Positions 35,411 through 43,797 of a stretch of DNA of 64,000 nucleotides are shown here, in pieces. The position numbers and the translations under genes are program-made. Location of the stretch: the NCBI RefSeq assembly GCF_046244365.1, contig NZ_CP176395.1, positions 2,976,001 through 3,040,000 of the forward strand, read 5' to 3'. Numbering within the stretch: the stretch's first letter is position 1; every line of letters begins with the position of its first letter. Origin of the DNA: Paenibacillus_V sp046244365 (GTDB lineage Bacteria > Bacillota > Bacilli > Paenibacillales > NBRC-103111). The notes under the pieces were generated by a model. It saw nothing but the letters and a program-made list of their open reading frames with translations. It ran no database searches and was not told the DNA's origin.

Positions 35411-35896
35411 GTGAAAGTCAAGGTAGCGCACACATACGAGTGTCACACCTGGGAGCTAATTCAGCTTTCGAGGGGTAGCCATACCGGAACACACGTGGAC
35501 GCGCCTTCGCACATGCACCCCGGTGCCGCGACATTGGATGAGCTGCCATTGGAGCGATTTTTCGGAGCATCGCGCGTAGTACGGATCGAAGACAGGACTT
35601 GGTCGGAAGGCCGGGGTCTGTTTTTCGGCGAATCCGTCGGGCTAGAATGCTTTGACCGACTCGCTGCGCTGCGACCACCGTTCGTCGGCGGCGAACTGTC
35701 TGAAGAACTGGAGCGGGCGTTGTTGGGTATCGGAATTGTGACGTATACGGGGCTGCAGGGTTTGGATCGTCTTCCCGGCGGAACCGACTTTATGTTTTAT
35801 GGATTTCCTCTGCGCATCGTCTGTGGCGACGGGTCCCCGGTTCGGGCCGTTGCGGTGGTGAAGGCTGAACCGGCTGGACTTGGAATGGACGCATAA
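35411..35896 (+). CDS. Cyclase/kynurenine-formamidase-family protein, probably 5'-truncated
   Basis: 161 residues from a GTG. The family signature SRGSHTGTHVDAPSHMHPG (H-x-G-T-H-x-D-A-P, metal-binding) lies near residue 25, and LPLERFFG and SPVRAVAVVK match the middle and end of the family. Complete members have about 200-210 residues, with 40 or more before this motif, so the N-terminus is short and the gene may be decayed. Family members hydrolyse amides or lactones with a metal ion. No partner genes are evident. Confidence 0.65.
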   Translation: MKVKVAHTYECHTWELIQLSRGSHTGTHVDAPSHMHPGAATLDELPLERFFGASRVVRIEDRTWSEGRGLFFGESVGLECFDRLAALRPPFVGGELSEELERALLGIGIVTYTGLQGLDRLPGGTDFMFYGFPLRIVCGDGSPVRAVAVVKAEPAGLGMDA

Positions 35897-35922
35897 AATG
35901 TCCTAGCGGAGAACGATAGTGT

Positions 35923-35965
35923 GGAGCTGCCGCAAGGACAGCTCCTCTTTGATGTTTCATTGAAG
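35923..35965 (+). repeat. Dispersed repeat/terminator, second copy
   Basis: GGAGCTGCCGCAAGGACAGC then TCCTCTTTGATGTTTCATTGAAG matches the copy at 24808-24848. The GAGCTG/CAGCTC stem followed by CTCTTT can act as a terminator for the cyclase-family gene. A decayed CTAACGGG-like element (CTAGCGGAGAACGATAG) precedes it. Confidence 0.7.
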
Positions 35966-36121
35966 GAAAGAGCAGCATAGTTTAACTTAAACCATCTTCC
36001 CACTTTCCTTTTTTTTGGGTTACACTGACTCTTTACAGCTAAAATATTTTTCAATGAAAGAGGAGTTGGGTTCAATGCTCGCCTACAGATCTCGTTGACG
36101 CGATAAGCGCTTGGCGAAAAT

Positions 36122-36207
36122 GCGGTCGTGGCGGAATGGCAAATGCGTTAGATTCAGGTTCTAGTGGTGTAACAGCCGCGGAGGTTCGAGTCCTCTCGAC
36201 CGCACCA
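36122..36207 (+). tRNA. tRNA-Leu (anticodon CAG)
   Basis: Acceptor stem GCGGTCG / CGACCGC, discriminator A and encoded CCA. Anticodon arm TAGA-TTCAGGT-TCTA gives CAG for leucine CUG codons. The long variable arm (GTGGT-GTAACA-GCCGC) is as expected for class II tRNAs, and the T arm is GGAGG-TTCGAGT-CCTCT. The D arm has weak G-T pairing (GCG/CGT) and AAATG where GACG is usual, so it may be a minor or diverging copy. tRNA genes are common integration sites, and the composition changes nearby, but no attachment repeat was seen. Confidence 0.93.
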
Positions 36208-36348
36208 TACATACAAGTCCGGGAAGTCTTGAAGAGTAGGCTTCTTTTTGTTGTGGCAGGAGAAATAAAGGGGATTTCTGACATTAGCAACCGTATGCTT
36301 TAACACAAGCTTTCGGCGATATTCCGGCCATACGGATTTCCCTAAATA

Positions 36349-36406
36349 TTTTCCCTATTATCATAAGATTACGGTATTACAATCAAGCGCTCGCTTTTGC
36401 ACAATA
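36349..36406 (+). promoter_or_regulatory. Conserved promoter/operator module of the locus 3 importer operon
   Basis: TTTTCCCTAT, four variable bases, ATAAGATT, then ATTA about ten bases on, and GCACAATA exactly 50 bases from the module start. The same elements with identical spacing precede the AraC gene at 43.8 kb. GCACAATA overlaps a plausible -10 region; the two upstream blocks would then be activator sites, perhaps for the response regulator encoded in this operon. The first start codon is 38 bases downstream. Confidence 0.6.
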
Positions 36407-36443
36407 AACATATGCGTAGTGACGCTGTGGGAGGATGGAGCAT

Positions 36444-37400
36444 ATGGAGATTGTTTCTCAAAGCGGTGCCGCGTCAAAACCGAAGCCCGCGAACAAAAAG
36501 AAAAGCTTGGCGGAGATTCGAAAAGATTGGGATTTGTATTTGATGGCCATACCGGGGTTGCTGTTTCTGCTCATTTTCAAATATACCCCGATGTACGGAC
36601 TGATTATCGCGTTTCAGAAGTTCAGCATTTTCAAAGGGATAACGGGCAGCCCTTGGGTCGGGTTCGACAATTTCAACAAGCTGTTCATGAGCGATCAGTT
36701 TTTCGCCGTGTTTCGAAATACGCTTGTCATTAGCGTAAATAAGCTTGTTTTCTTGTTCCCTGCGCCCATTATTCTGGCTATTTTACTAAACGAGCTGCGC
36801 CAAATGACGTTTAAGCGGGTGGTGCAATCCGTCATCTATCTGCCCCATTTTATTTCATGGGTCATTGTAAGCGGTTTATTCCTGAATTTACTGTCCATCA
36901 ATGGCGGCATCGTGAATGCGATTATCGTGAAGCTGGGCGGTTCGCCGATTCCGTTCTTTATGGATCCGGGCATTTTCAGGCCGTTGCTTGTGTTTACCGA
37001 GGGGTGGAAGGAAGTGGGTTGGGGAACGATCGTGTATTTAGCCGCCATTACTTCAATCGATCCGCAGCTCTATGAAGCCGCGAAGATCGACGGTGCCAGC
37101 AAATTCAGACAAATCTGGCATGTCACCCTGCCTGGCATGACGCCGATCATCGTGCTGATGCTGATCCTGCGGCTCGGCCATCTGCTCGAGGCGGGGACGG
37201 AGCAAATATTGGTCATGTACAATCCGGTCGTCTACGATGTGGCGGATGTAATCGGAACCTACGTTTACCGGGTCGGGATCGGTACGTCGGACTACAGCTT
37301 TTCGACGGCGGTCGGATTTTTCGATTCGGTGGCGGCGTTTATTTTGATCATAAGCGGAAACTTTTTATGCCGAAAATATATGGGGAGGAGCATTTGGTGA
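36444..37400 (+). CDS. ABC sugar permease, LplB type (locus 3)
   Basis: About 318 residues. GGGAGGA lies nine bases before the chosen ATG; an in-frame ATG three codons earlier overlaps that site. A basic 28-residue N-terminus precedes six membrane helices (LMAIPGLLFLLIFKYTPMYG first). EAA loop EAAKIDGASKFRQIWHVTLP. It overlaps the next start by one base (TGATG), so the two halves of the channel are translationally coupled. Confidence 0.93.
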   Translation: MEIVSQSGAASKPKPANKKKSLAEIRKDWDLYLMAIPGLLFLLIFKYTPMYGLIIAFQKFSIFKGITGSPWVGFDNFNKLFMSDQFFAVFRNTLVISVNKLVFLFPAPIILAILLNELRQMTFKRVVQSVIYLPHFISWVIVSGLFLNLLSINGGIVNAIIVKLGGSPIPFFMDPGIFRPLLVFTEGWKEVGWGTIVYLAAITSIDPQLYEAAKIDGASKFRQIWHVTLPGMTPIIVLMLILRLGHLLEAGTEQILVMYNPVVYDVADVIGTYVYRVGIGTSDYSFSTAVGFFDSVAAFILIISGNFLCRKYMGRSIW

Positions 37401-38341
37401 TGAGCGATACGAGTGCAAACAACAGGGCAAGCGTCGGACGTAAGCGAAGAAGCCCGGGATATATGAGGATGTCGGCCGGCGAGCGTCTATTTTCGGTCTT
37501 CAACTACGTCTTTTTTATCGTTTTGGGCGTGACGGCGCTGTTTCCTTTCCTTAACATCATCGCCAAATCGTTAAGCAGCGAGGCTGCCGTTATTTCCGGG
37601 CTCGTAACGATTTTCCCGATTGATTTTCAGACAGGCACGTATCGGCTGGTGCTGGCCAACAAGCTGTTTCTGAACTCCTTTAAAATAACGGTTCTGATTA
37701 CGGTCCTCGGAACGTTCCTGTCTCTCCTGATGACGGTCCTGGCTGCCTATCCTTTATCCAAGCCTTCCTTCAAGGGAAGAAAAACGATCATGATCGTGTA
37801 CATTTTCACGATGCTGTTCAGCGGCGGCATTATTCCGAACTACTTGCTGGTGCAGAAGCTGGGACTGATCAATACGATCGGGGCGCTTATTCTTCCCGGC
37901 CTTATCAGCGTGTTCTATTTGCTCATTATCAAAAGTCATTTCGAAAATATGCCCGAAGGATTGGAAGAATCGGCGAAGCTTGACGGAGCGTCCAATTTCC
38001 GGGTACTATTCTCCATCATGCTGCCTTTATCCAAGCCGGTGCTCGCGACGATCGCCTTGTTTTATGCCGTCGGCATGTGGAACAGCTATTTTTCGGCCAT
38101 GCTTTACATCAGCACGCCGGAGCTTAAGCCGCTGCAGCTGTATTTGAAGGAATTGATTGCGGCGACGGACGACGTCCTCCGGCAGTCGGGAACCGTTGAT
38201 CTCGGCAGCGACCTGAACAAGACGCCGGAGGCCGTTCGAGCCGCTTCTATTATTACGGCGACGCTGCCGATCTTGTGCGTGTATCCGTTTCTGCAAAAAT
38301 ACTTTGTCAAGGGAGTCATGATCGGCTCCGTTAAAGGGTAG
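37400..38341 (+). CDS. ABC sugar permease, YtcP type (locus 3)
   Basis: About 313 residues from the ATG that overlaps the previous stop; GGGGAGGAG lies nine bases upstream. Six membrane helices; EAA loop EESAKLDGASNFRVLFSIML; subfamily ending FVKGVMIGSVKG. Second membrane subunit of the locus 3 importer. It is followed after 104 bases by the response regulator gene. Confidence 0.93.
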   Translation: MSDTSANNRASVGRKRRSPGYMRMSAGERLFSVFNYVFFIVLGVTALFPFLNIIAKSLSSEAAVISGLVTIFPIDFQTGTYRLVLANKLFLNSFKITVLITVLGTFLSLLMTVLAAYPLSKPSFKGRKTIMIVYIFTMLFSGGIIPNYLLVQKLGLINTIGALILPGLISVFYLLIIKSHFENMPEGLEESAKLDGASNFRVLFSIMLPLSKPVLATIALFYAVGMWNSYFSAMLYISTPELKPLQLYLKELIAATDDVLRQSGTVDLGSDLNKTPEAVRAASIITATLPILCVYPFLQKYFVKGVMIGSVKG

Positions 38342-38445
38342 TCGTGCTTTCCATTTGTCGAATGATGCGTGATAATAGGAAATAATAGGAATCTGGTGCC
38401 TGCTTCGATTTCCTCATCCATCTATGGCAAGACGGAGGGCGGTCT

Positions 38446-39999
38446 ATGATTAAAGTTATCATTGTCGATGACGAACAAATAACGCGGGACGGATTGATCG
38501 AATTTATTCCGTGGGACGAAATCGGCGCCGAGGTGGCGGGAACCGCTGCGGACGGGCTGGAAGGGCTGGAACTCGCGACGGCCGTGCAGCCGGATATCGC
38601 TTTGTGCGATGTGAGAATGCCGAGAATGGACGGTATCCATCTCGGGCAGAAGCTGATGGAGCAGCTGCCGAAATGCAAAATCATCTACTTGAGCGGTTAT
38701 TCCGACGCGCATTATCTGAAATCGGCCATCAAGCTCCATGCTGTCGACTATGTGGAAAAGCCGGTCAATCTGGATGAATTGCAGGAGCTCTTGCACAAGA
38801 CGGTCAAGGAGTGCAAGGAGGAAAGCGAGCGGGAGCGTCGCATGCAGCAGATGCTGCGCAGTATCGATCTTACGATGCCCTATCTCGAAAGCCAAACGCT
38901 CGGGCAGCTGCTTTGCGGCACGGACGATGCGGCCGAAGCGCTCGGGCCTTACACGCGGCTCGCGAACCCGAACATACTTTCAGGTGATAAGCTCGTATGC
39001 TGCGTCTTCCGGATAAAGGACCGAGAAGAGAACCCGGCCTTCATTTCCGCATTAAAGTGCTCGGCCGATCGGGAAGGGGTGCCATGCATCGCCGGGGAAG
39101 TCCGCGAGGACGTTGTCGGGGTTGCGGCCGTTCAAGGGACGGAGGGGATGGACAAAATTTCCTGCATGCTCGAACGAATGCTGCGGGACAGCGCAAATGA
39201 CGGTCCAGCGCTTGCGATTGCCATGGGGGAAGCGGGTGAAGGGGCTGTTGGCGCCAGGGCGTCTTACGCGCAGGCAATGAAAGCGCTTGACCTGCATTTC
39301 TTTAAAGGCTGGAACGTCTTGATCCGCTTTAAGGAGGCGGACCGCCTCGCCGTTCCGCAGCTTATTTACGACAAACGGCAGTTCGAGCATCTGGAAGCCT
39401 GCCTGAACATGCGGAACATCGGCGAAGCGATCCGCATTGCCGAAAGCATGATGGAAGAGCTTGCGACGAGCTGCGGCACGCCGGTTGAGCAAGTGCGGAA
39501 GCGGCTTTTTCATGTTTACCTGCTCATTTCCAAATCGTTCCCGGAAGCGGCATTCGATTACGAGAACGAAGAGCTGTGGGCCAAGGTGTTCATGGTCGGC
39601 GATTTGGCCTCGATCAGACGGTTTATTGTCGGGAGACTGGAAGCCATTGCCGAGAATGCGCCGACAATAGGTAATCTGACGGAGAAATCGGTCATCCGCG
39701 ATATTGTGCAATACATACATGCCAACTACCATCTGAATCTGTCCATCGGATCGATTTCGAAGGAAGTGTATTTAACGCCCACCTACATGTGCATTTTGTT
39801 CAAAAGGGAGAAAGGTATATCGGTCAACGATTATATCACGAAGGTCAGAATGGAGAACGCGAAAAAGCTGCTGCGGGACAGGCGGCTGAAGCTTTATGAA
39901 ATATCGGTCAAAGTCGGGTATGCCGATCCGAACTATTTTGCTAAAGTTTTCCGTAAATCCACCGGGCACACGCCCTCCGATTATAGGGACACCTTATGA
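38446..39999 (+). CDS. Response regulator with AraC output domain (YesN type)
   Basis: 517 residues. The receiver domain (1-120) has the acidic pair in IIVDDEQ, the phosphoacceptor aspartate in LCDVRMPRMDG (about residue 55) and the lysine in VEKPVN. A helical middle region of about 280 residues follows, then a C-terminal AraC double helix-turn-helix (IGSISKEVYLTPTYMCILFK, KLYEISVKVGYADPNYFAKV). It should be phosphorylated by the kinase that follows and activate the importer operon, perhaps by binding the module at 36.35 kb. Its stop overlaps the kinase start by four bases (ATGA). Confidence 0.92.
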   Translation: MIKVIIVDDEQITRDGLIEFIPWDEIGAEVAGTAADGLEGLELATAVQPDIALCDVRMPRMDGIHLGQKLMEQLPKCKIIYLSGYSDAHYLKSAIKLHAVDYVEKPVNLDELQELLHKTVKECKEESERERRMQQMLRSIDLTMPYLESQTLGQLLCGTDDAAEALGPYTRLANPNILSGDKLVCCVFRIKDREENPAFISALKCSADREGVPCIAGEVREDVVGVAAVQGTEGMDKISCMLERMLRDSANDGPALAIAMGEAGEGAVGARASYAQAMKALDLHFFKGWNVLIRFKEADRLAVPQLIYDKRQFEHLEACLNMRNIGEAIRIAESMMEELATSCGTPVEQVRKRLFHVYLLISKSFPEAAFDYENEELWAKVFMVGDLASIRRFIVGRLEAIAENAPTIGNLTEKSVIRDIVQYIHANYHLNLSIGSISKEVYLTPTYMCILFKREKGISVNDYITKVRMENAKKLLRDRRLKLYEISVKVGYADPNYFAKVFRKSTGHTPSDYRDTL

Positions 40000-41828
40000 T
40001 AAGCATGACAAACGTTCGTTACGCCATCAAAAATATGAAAATCAAACACAAGCTTCTTTTGTCGTATTTGCTCCTGATTTTCGTTCCGGTTACGATCGTC
40101 GCTTTGCTGACTTATTATAAAACGTCGCAAATCGTGGAGAAGCAAGTGATCGAGTCGACCAAGCAGTCGTTCGAACAGGCGAACAAGTTTTTGTCCTATA
40201 AACTCAACAATATCCGGGACGTGTCCAGCATGCTTTTCATGAACAAGGAAGTTCAAGCGATTCTGAACAAGCCGATGGAGACATACCCGCTCCGCGAGCA
40301 GATCGATGATTATAACAACCTTATTAACATCGTCGGGGCGGCGCAGAACAGCAGAGAAATTTACAGCATTCGGATGTTTGTCAACCACGAGGGCATTTTC
40401 TCCAGGGAGAACGTCACCATCATGCGGGTACGGGATTATATCGATACGCCCTGGTTTCGGAAGGTGATCGACAGCAAGGGAGGCGTTTACTGCCGTCCTA
40501 CCTATGCCTATGATTACGGAAGCCAGCGCGGCGTCCAAAATATCGTATCTTGCATGCGTACGATCGACAGCGGCGGATTTTCGGGAAAATTGCTCGGGGC
40601 GATTTCGATCGATATATTGGAGGACAGCTTCTACGAGGTAATCAAGCAAACGGACATTACCCAGCACGGTGAAGCGTTCCTGGTGGACGGCGAAGGCAAT
40701 ATTATTTCCGGGATGGACAAAACGAAAATCGGAAGCAACATTTCAAGCGCGAACTACTTCAAGGAGATCGGGGATGAAGAGGAAGGCTACCGGAATATGA
40801 CGGTCGGCGGCGTGTTGTCCATCGTTTGCTACAAACAGATCGAAAATACCGACTGGCAGCTCATTGCATTAATACCGCTGGAAGAGATTTTACAACCGAA
40901 CAAACAAATCATTAATGTATTTACTGTGTTGATCGTGCTTGTGACCGGCATCGCGGTGCTGACCGCCTTCCTGATCTCGAATAGCATTACGGGGAGAATA
41001 CGTCAGCTGATCGTAACGATGCGCAGAATCGAAGAGGAAAAATGGGACAGTCGGATCACCGTCGACAGCGCGGACGAGATCGGCGAGCTGCAGCAGCGGT
41101 TCAATCATATGACGGCCAGTATGAGACGGCTGATCAAGGAGAAATATCAGGAGGAGGTTTACAAGAAGAACGCCGAGTTGAAGGCTCTACAGGCGCAGAT
41201 CAACCCGCATTTTCTGTACAATACGCTCGATATGGTCAACTGGATGGCGCTTAAGCACAAAGCCCGCGATATTAGCTGGGTCGTAGCCGGATTGGCCAAG
41301 TTTTTCAAATTGAGCCTCAACAACGGAAGAGATATCGTTCCGATCCGGGACGAAGTGGCGCATGTCAAAATATACGTCGACATTCAGAATAAACGGTTCT
41401 CCAATCATATCCAAACGTCGTTCGACATCAGCGAGGATATATACGATTGCGCTACCGTCAAAATCATTTTGCAGCCGATCGTGGAGAACGCGATTCTGCA
41501 CGGTATTCAGGAGAAGGATATCAAGCGGGGGCATGTAAGCATTACCGGCAAGCTGGAAGACGGTCTGATCGTATTTACAGTTGAGGACGACGGAGTCGGG
41601 ATGAGCCGGCTGACACTGGATCGGTTGTTATCCGGGCATCAATCCGGCTGCGGCAGCAAAAATGTGAACGAAAAGATAAAGCTCTACTTCGGCGAGGAAT
41701 ACGGGCTTAGCTACAGCAGCGAGCATGGATCGGGAACGAAGGCGACGATTACATTCCCCGCGTTTCCTTACGTCCGGCAGGAAGATGGCTTGGAAAGCGC
41801 CGGCTACTTGAAGCAAAAAGGTGACTGA
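39996..41828 (+). CDS. Sensor histidine kinase (YesM type, His_kinase family)
   Basis: 610 residues. Membrane helix at about 20-40, an extracellular Cache-like sensor domain of about 260 residues, second helix near 305-327, HAMP domain, then the His_kinase block QAQINPHFLYNTLD with the phosphorylated histidine and a HATPase domain (QPIVENAILHG as N-box, VEDDGVGM as G1). The second glycine box is reduced (GCGSKNVNEK), as in some members of this family. It senses an external cue, probably the sugar or a sugar-loaded binding protein, and phosphorylates the overlapping response regulator. Confidence 0.92.
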   Translation: MISMTNVRYAIKNMKIKHKLLLSYLLLIFVPVTIVALLTYYKTSQIVEKQVIESTKQSFEQANKFLSYKLNNIRDVSSMLFMNKEVQAILNKPMETYPLREQIDDYNNLINIVGAAQNSREIYSIRMFVNHEGIFSRENVTIMRVRDYIDTPWFRKVIDSKGGVYCRPTYAYDYGSQRGVQNIVSCMRTIDSGGFSGKLLGAISIDILEDSFYEVIKQTDITQHGEAFLVDGEGNIISGMDKTKIGSNISSANYFKEIGDEEEGYRNMTVGGVLSIVCYKQIENTDWQLIALIPLEEILQPNKQIINVFTVLIVLVTGIAVLTAFLISNSITGRIRQLIVTMRRIEEEKWDSRITVDSADEIGELQQRFNHMTASMRRLIKEKYQEEVYKKNAELKALQAQINPHFLYNTLDMVNWMALKHKARDISWVVAGLAKFFKLSLNNGRDIVPIRDEVAHVKIYVDIQNKRFSNHIQTSFDISEDIYDCATVKIILQPIVENAILHGIQEKDIKRGHVSITGKLEDGLIVFTVEDDGVGMSRLTLDRLLSGHQSGCGSKNVNEKIKLYFGEEYGLSYSSEHGSGTKATITFPAFPYVRQEDGLESAGYLKQKGD

Positions 41829-41927
41829 GAACAACAAAATGAGCATGTGAGGACAAATCAAATATAAGTAAAATATAGTATATTTTAGATGAAGTACTAA
41901 TTATTATAAATGGATGGGGGAAATGGT

Positions 41928-43421
41928 TTGAAAAAACGTTTTGTAAGCGCTCTATGTGTGACGCTGGCGGTCGGAATGGTGGCCGGATGCGGCAGCGGCA
42001 GCAACAGCAGCGGGAAAACGGAGTCGCCTAAGCCGAGCAGCGACTCGGCGAAGCCGAAGCCGGAATTGCGACAGCTCGGCTTCAACCGCAATATGGATCC
42101 GAATGCCGATCCGGTTGCCAAAATGCTGGAAGAGAAAACCGGCTATAAAGTGAAGTACGAAATGCTTCCCGTCGAAAATGCAGACGACAAGCTGAACCTG
42201 CTGATGGCGAACAAGGAGCCTTACGATATTTTGAAGCTGTCCGCCGTGCAGTACCGGACGCTTGCCGCACAAGGGGCGCTCGAGCCGCTGGACGACCTGC
42301 TGAACAAGTACGGGAAGACGCTGCTCGATACCGGCAATGCCGAGGCGTTCGAGAACGCCAAGCTGGACGGCAAAATATACGGCATCCCTGAGCTGCAGCC
42401 GAGAGCATTCATAGGCGGCGCCCTAGGCATCCGCCAGGATCTGCTCGACGAGTTGGGTATGAAAGTGCCGACGACGCTCGACGAGTTTTATCAGCTGTTG
42501 AAGGCGATCAAGGAGAAGAAAAACATCATTCCATGGACAGGGCTAAACGGCATAACGGACATTACAGGCGCGTTCGGACTTCCGACCCAATGGATGGACA
42601 AAAACGGGAAAATCGTCAACAGGCTGGAAGATCCCGCGATGAAAGAGTATCTTGCCTTCATGAGCAAGCTGTATGCCGAAGGGCTGCTTGATCAGGAGTG
42701 GCCTGTTAACAAGGTTGACACTGTGCAGCAGAAGTTTACGAGCGGCAAAGCCGGGATAATCATGTACGGCTGGTCCGGGGCTCCGGCAATCGTATCGGCT
42801 ATGCAAAAAACGTTCCCGAACAGCAAGCTTGCCACAATCCCTCCGCTAAAGGGCAAGGATGGCGTGTCCGGCGCTTTGCTGCAAGGCGGCGCGGTCGGTT
42901 ACTATATCGCGATTCCGAAAGCGTCCAAATATAAAGAGGACGCCATGAAATATATGAACCTGAAAGTTCAGCCGGAGCTGTTCAAGACGCTCTCCATCGG
43001 TGACGATAACGTGCATTACAAAAAAGAAGCGGACGGCAAGCTGTTCCCGATCCTTCCGAAATTCAATGAAGACAGAGGAAACAGCGACTGGTTCCAAACC
43101 GCTACCGATACGAAAGCATATGCGGATTTATGGCTCGTCCGCGTAAGAAAAGACCCGAACCTGTATCAGGCTTTTGAAGACATTCAGAAGAGCATTTCGG
43201 TCGCCAAGCGGGATCCGCTTCATTTTGCTCCGCCGCTTCCGGCGTTCTCCGCCAATTCCCAGAAGCTATATAAGATGGAAAATGATTATATGATCAAGGT
43301 AATCGCAGGTGCAGAAAAGATTGACGGCTATGATAAGTTTCTGCAGCAATGGAAGGCGCAGGGCGGAGAAGAAGTGATTAAAGAAGTGAACGAATGGTAT
43401 GCCAAACAGAAGAAAAAATAA
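41928..43421 (+). CDS. Extracellular solute-binding lipoprotein (locus 3)
   Basis: About 497 residues from a TTG start nine bases after GGGGG; the ATG at 41910 has no site. Lipobox MVAGC followed by a serine/lysine-rich linker. The fold is the family 1 sugar-binding type, with PYDILKLSAVQYRTLAAQGA and YGIPELQPRAFIGGALGIRQ, and it ends KEVNEWYAKQKKK like the other binding proteins here. It captures the sugar for the two permeases at the head of this operon. A terminator follows within ten bases. Confidence 0.92.
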   Translation: MKKRFVSALCVTLAVGMVAGCGSGSNSSGKTESPKPSSDSAKPKPELRQLGFNRNMDPNADPVAKMLEEKTGYKVKYEMLPVENADDKLNLLMANKEPYDILKLSAVQYRTLAAQGALEPLDDLLNKYGKTLLDTGNAEAFENAKLDGKIYGIPELQPRAFIGGALGIRQDLLDELGMKVPTTLDEFYQLLKAIKEKKNIIPWTGLNGITDITGAFGLPTQWMDKNGKIVNRLEDPAMKEYLAFMSKLYAEGLLDQEWPVNKVDTVQQKFTSGKAGIIMYGWSGAPAIVSAMQKTFPNSKLATIPPLKGKDGVSGALLQGGAVGYYIAIPKASKYKEDAMKYMNLKVQPELFKTLSIGDDNVHYKKEADGKLFPILPKFNEDRGNSDWFQTATDTKAYADLWLVRVRKDPNLYQAFEDIQKSISVAKRDPLHFAPPLPAFSANSQKLYKMENDYMIKVIAGAEKIDGYDKFLQQWKAQGGEEVIKEVNEWYAKQKKK

Positions 43422-43427
43422 AGCAAT

Positions 43428-43452
43428 GCCGGGCGGATGCCCGGCTTTTTTC
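43428..43452 (+). terminator. Rho-independent terminator of the locus 3 operon
   Basis: GCCGGGC / GCCCGGC with loop GGAT, followed by TTTTTTC. Confidence 0.9.
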
Positions 43453-43494
43453 TGTCCAACTAACAGAATTTATAGGTTTGACAGAATAAATAGC

Positions 43495-43690
43495 TGATAT
43501 TTCAGCGGTAAACGCCAGGCGTTCCAAAAGACGCTATAGGCGTTTATCCTTGAAATTCTCAGAAAGTATATCCTCCGCTGATTGTTCGATTTCCCGGTAA
43601 ACGCGCCTGTCCTTAAGCGTATGCTTACGAAGTCGCTTTCTTCGAAAGCGTTTAGGACGGCGAAGCCGTTTATCCTTGTATGAAGGGAAA
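43495..43690. repeat. Structured intergenic region with nested inverted repeats
   Basis: Several arms recur in both orientations: GGTAAACGCCAGGCGTT with AGGCGTTTATCC; GGTAAACGCGCC with GGCGAAGCCGTTTATCC; TGTCCTTAAGCG with GCGTTTAGGAC. A GAAGTCGCTTTCTTCGAAAGCGTTT hairpin sits in the middle. No coding potential is convincing. It resembles two REP-like units back to back, or a leader able to fold into alternative structures ahead of the AraC gene. Confidence 0.45.
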
Positions 43691-43701
43691 AGTCCTTAAC
43701 A

Positions 43702-43759
43702 TTTTCCCTATAAAGATAAGATTGCATGATTAAAATGTTGCTTCTTTTTCGGCACAATA
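43702..43759 (+). promoter_or_regulatory. Conserved promoter/operator module of the locus 3 AraC gene
   Basis: TTTTCCCTAT, four variable bases, ATAAGATT, ATTA and GCACAATA with the same spacing as the module at 36349-36406. The bases between the blocks differ, so the blocks look selected rather than recently duplicated. The start codon is 38 bases after the module, also as in the other copy. Confidence 0.6.
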
Positions 43760-43797
43760 TAGGTATGCCGATCTGAACGTTGAGGAGGGAGCCGCAG

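Noticed and set aside
36122..36207. tRNA-Leu as the attachment site of an integrated element.
   Set aside because: No second copy of the tRNA 3' end was noticed and no integrase gene is adjacent; the frameshifted recombinase is 35 kb away.
43495..43690. Possible CRISPR array because of repeated GGTAAACGC/GGATAAACG units.
   Set aside because: The units are inverted, unevenly spaced and few, and no cas gene is in the window.
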